DNA from: Rhodoferax sp. UBA4409
Lineage (GTDB): Bacteria; Pseudomonadota; Gammaproteobacteria; Burkholderiales; Burkholderiaceae_C
Length of the DNA stretch: 7,069 bases
Assembly (NCBI GenBank): GCA_002390825.1
Contig: DGQR01000246.1
Span: forward strand, 1-7,069
Direction: 5' to 3'
Made by a program: the position numbers and the translations under genes. The notes below the pieces were generated by a model. It saw only the letters and a program-made list of their open reading frames with translations, was not told the origin of the DNA and did no database searches. Below, in pieces: positions 5,205 through 7,069 of this stretch (position 1 is the first letter of the stretch; every line of letters begins with the position of its first letter).

Positions 5205-6212
5205 TTAGAAAAACTTCTTCAAATCCATCCCTGCGTAGAGCTGGCCCACTTGTGCCTCATAACCGTTGAACATCAGTGTCTTGCGCTTCTTGGCAAACAA
5301 GCCATCTTCACCAATACGGCGCTCAGTAGCCTGACTCCAGCGCGGATGGTCCACATTCGGATTCACATTTGAATAAAAGCCGTACTCGTTCGCGGCTGCT
5401 TTGTTCCATGCGGTTGCCGGTGGCTTTTCTGTAAAGCGGATTTTCACAATGCTCTTGCCACTCTTGAATCCATATTTCCATGGAACAACCAGTCTCACAG
5501 GCGCACCGCTTTGGTTAGGCAGAACCTCGCCATACATGCCAAAAGTTAACAAGGTCAAGGGATGCTGAGCCTCGTCCAACCGGAGGCCCTCCACGTAGGG
5601 CCAATCCAAGACGCGTGATCCAACATACGGCATCGTCTTAGGATCTGCCAAGGTGATGAATTCGACATACTTGGCGCTCCCCTGTGGCTCGACTCGCTTG
5701 ATGAGCTCCGACAAGGAGTAGCCCACCCATGGGATCACCATCGACCACCCCTCCACACAGCGGAGCCTGTACACGCGCTCTTCCAGTGGACTCAATTTCA
5801 GCAAGTCTTCCAGCGCGTATTTGCCCGGCTTTTTGATGAGCCCTTCCACTTCCACTGTCCACGGCGTGGTCTTGAGCGTGTGGGCATTCACTGCCGGGTC
5901 CGCTTTATCGGTCCCGAACTCGTAAAAATTGTTGTACTTGCTGGCGTCTTTGTAGGGCGTTACTTTTTCCGCAGTAACTGCACCATCGACAGACGTGGTT
6001 TTTGTGGTCAAGGCGGCCAACTTGCCGGGGCGACTGCCCCAGCCGGAACCTTGCGCCATGGCATTCCTGGAAGCCCAGGTTGCCAAGCCAGCACCAACCA
6101 CTCCCGTCGCGACGGTTTGCAATAGCTTGCGTCGGTTTTGATACACCACTTGCGGCGTTATCTCGCTCGACGCCGGATGCTGGAAACCGCTGGACTTGGA
6201 GTGATAGTGCAT
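5205..6212 (-). CDS. msrP: MsrP, periplasmic molybdopterin-dependent protein-methionine-sulfoxide reductase catalytic subunit
   Basis: MsrP (formerly YedY) reduces methionine sulfoxide in oxidised periplasmic proteins, using electrons from MsrQ. The 335-residue precursor begins with a Tat signal: NRRKLL (26-31) within an RRxLL-type twin-arginine motif, a hydrophobic stretch at about 32-46, and a likely cleavage after AMA at about residue 53. The n-region before the arginines is long, about 26 residues. The sulfite-oxidase-type molybdopterin fold follows. Molybdenum is expected to be held by Cys152 in YRLRCVEGWSMVIPWVGY (148-165). Other family blocks are YNNFYEFGTDK (93-103), WPYVEGLRLDEA (204-215), YGEVLPNQSGAPVRLVVPWK (227-246, pterin/phosphate contacts) and YGFKSGKSI (247-255). 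The ATG at 6212 is preceded by AAGGAA, 7 nt upstream. The gene lies 46 bp after ccsB and 17 bp before msrQ on the same strand, which suggests one operon. Confidence 0.96.
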   Translation of the reverse strand: MHYHSKSSGFQHPASSEITPQVVYQNRRKLLQTVATGVVGAGLATWASRNAMAQGSGWGSRPGKLAALTTKTTSVDGAVTAEKVTPYKDASKYNNFYEFGTDKADPAVNAHTLKTTPWTVEVEGLIKKPGKYALEDLLKLSPLEERVYRLRCVEGWSMVIPWVGYSLSELIKRVEPQGSAKYVEFITLADPKTMPYVGSRVLDWPYVEGLRLDEAQHPLTLLTFGMYGEVLPNQSGAPVRLVVPWKYGFKSGKSIVKIRFTEKPPATAWNKAAANEYGFYSNVNPNVDHPRWSQATERRIGEDGLFAKKRKTLMFNGYEAQVGQLYAGMDLKKFF

Positions 6213-6219
6213 AAGTGTG

Positions 6220-6225
6220 TTCCTT
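6220..6225 (-). promoter_or_regulatory. Ribosome binding site of msrP
   Basis: Minus-strand AAGGAA lies 7 nt before the ATG at 6212-6210. It fixes this start and is the clearest Shine-Dalgarno of the complete genes in the window. Confidence 0.65.
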
Positions 6226-6258
6226 GTTTCCGATTTGGTCGGTCGAGCTTGGGTTTTC

Positions 6259-7069
6259 TTACAGGGTTCCGTAGCTATGGAGTCCGCTCAAAAACATATT
6301 CACGCCGATAAAGGCAAAAGTGGTGATCGCCAAGCCTGCCAAAGCCCACCATGCGGCGACCGTGCCGCGCAGGCCTTTCATCAGACGCATGTGCAGCCAA
6401 GCGGCATAGTTGAGCCAGACGATCAAAGCCCAGGTCTCCTTAGGATCCCAGCTCCAATAACCACCCCACGCTTCGGCAGCCCACAGCGCACCCAACACTG
6501 TCGCGATCGTGAAAAATGCGAACCCGACCGCGATGGACTTGTACATCACATCATCCAGAACTTCGAAAGAGGGCAGTTTCTCAGCGATGGCGCGGCGCCC
6601 CAAGAGGATCCCAGCCACGATCAAGGCCGAAACGCCGAAGTAGACAGCCCAATAATCGTTAAGGCCAGATGCGGAAGACTTGCGAAACACAATCGGCTCG
6701 AAGCACAACACAATACCCAGCAACCAGAGAGGCGCCAAACGGTACCACTTGGTCTCGGTGGCCTGCTGTTTAATCAAATAGGCAAAAGCCACCATCGCTG
6801 CCAAAGCAAAAGTGCCATAGCCGATGAAGTTGGCAGGTACATGGAGCTTCATCCACCAGCTTTTAAGTGCCGGCACCAAAGGTTGAATTTCCTGCGCTTG
6901 CCGTGCCACGGTGTACCAGAGCAAGAAACCCACTGCGGCGCTCACGATCAACATGACAAAAGCACCCAACGATCGGGTCTTGTATTGCGCTTCAAAATAG
7001 AGGTAGAAAAGCGCCGTCATCCAACAAAACATGATGAACACTTCATACAGATTACTGACTGGGATGTGT
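6259..7069 (-). CDS. ccsB: CcsB/ResC/CcsA-type cytochrome c biogenesis protein (N-terminus beyond window edge)
   Basis: This is the WWD-domain subunit of System II cytochrome c maturation. Together with the ResB-type subunit it exports heme and attaches it to CXXCH motifs of apocytochromes on the periplasmic side. The WWD protein is called CcsB in Bordetella-type annotation but ResC in Bacillus and CcsA in chloroplasts. The visible 269 residues carry the family block HIPVSNLYEV at the window edge, several membrane segments, and the heme-binding WWD motif WGGYWSWDPKETW (visible residues 201-213, DNA 6468-6430). Conserved-type histidines lie in KLHVPANF (visible residue 76), WLHMR (226) and GLHSYG (264). 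The frame stays open through the right edge and the conserved block is already inside the protein, so the GTG at 7041 is not the start. The resB partner would be expected to the right. Downstream on the same strand come msrP and msrQ. Confidence 0.95.
   Translation of the reverse strand, partial: HIPVSNLYEVFIMFCWMTALFYLYFEAQYKTRSLGAFVMLIVSAAVGFLLWYTVARQAQEIQPLVPALKSWWMKLHVPANFIGYGTFALAAMVAFAYLIKQQATETKWYRLAPLWLLGIVLCFEPIVFRKSSASGLNDYWAVYFGVSALIVAGILLGRRAIAEKLPSFEVLDDVMYKSIAVGFAFFTIATVLGALWAAEAWGGYWSWDPKETWALIVWLNYAAWLHMRLMKGLRGTVAAWWALAGLAITTFAFIGVNMFLSGLHSYGTL

Noticed and set aside
6213..6258. Promoter or terminator between ccsB and msrP
   Set aside because: No hairpin with a T-run and no recognisable -35/-10 pair; only the msrP ribosome site stands out.
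6783..7041. GTG at 7041 as the true ccsB start
   Set aside because: Conserved family sequence (HIPVSNLYEV) continues in frame upstream to the window edge, so the gene is simply cut by the window.
1..7069. Mobile element, CRISPR, toxin-antitoxin, defence or other accessory system
   Set aside because: All coding space is taken by intact or edge-truncated core genes in a typical order, with no transposase, integrase, repeat array or tRNA attachment site.

Overview
The window looks like ordinary chromosomal DNA from a betaproteobacterium of order Burkholderiales, most likely family Comamonadaceae (Rhodoferax/Polaromonas/Limnohabitans-like). This rests on the protein sequences, on gene order (pilM | mrcA > < cyaY | lptM-lysA > < msrQ-msrP-ccsB), on moderate GC content and on a System II cytochrome c maturation protein. 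It is inferred without a database search. No mobile element, CRISPR array, tRNA or rRNA is visible.

Layout. Positions 1-150 (-) hold the first 50 codons of pilM, the actin-like cytoplasmic protein of the type IV pilus machine. A 275-bp intergenic region follows (151-425). It carries a sigma-70-like promoter for mrcA, an inverted repeat and an orphan + strand terminator-like hairpin. mrcA (426-2786, +) encodes the bifunctional penicillin-binding protein 1A. It runs head-on into cyaY (2783-3115, -), the bacterial frataxin, and the two stop codons overlap in CTAG. Only 12 bp separate the cyaY start from lptM (3128-3310, +), a 60-residue lipoprotein of LPS-translocon maturation. lptM overlaps lysA (3307-4587, +; diaminopimelate decarboxylase) by ATGA. 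Three bases after lysA comes the stop of msrQ (4591-5187, -), the heme membrane partner of msrP (5205-6212, -), a Tat-exported molybdopterin methionine sulfoxide reductase. Upstream of msrP on the same strand is the 3' part of ccsB (6259-7069, -), a heme-handling cytochrome c synthase subunit, which runs off the right edge.

How the genes fit together. The theme is the cell envelope. PBP1A polymerises and crosslinks peptidoglycan. LysA makes lysine from meso-diaminopimelate, the peptidoglycan crosslinking residue. LptM assists maturation of the outer-membrane LPS translocon. PilM belongs to the envelope-spanning pilus, and the MsrPQ pair repairs oxidised periplasmic proteins. CcsB and CyaY add heme/c-type cytochrome and iron handling. 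Transcription units inferred from spacing are: pilM leftward; mrcA rightward; cyaY leftward; lptM-lysA rightward; ccsB-msrP-msrQ leftward.

I did not find an undescribed system here. Every long gene is a recognisable family with its key residues intact. What merits a second look is small: the pilM-mrcA intergenic region, the very tight cyaY/lptM divergent start with no Shine-Dalgarno on either side, the convergent gene ends, and a 7-bp perfect hairpin at the lysA/msrQ junction.
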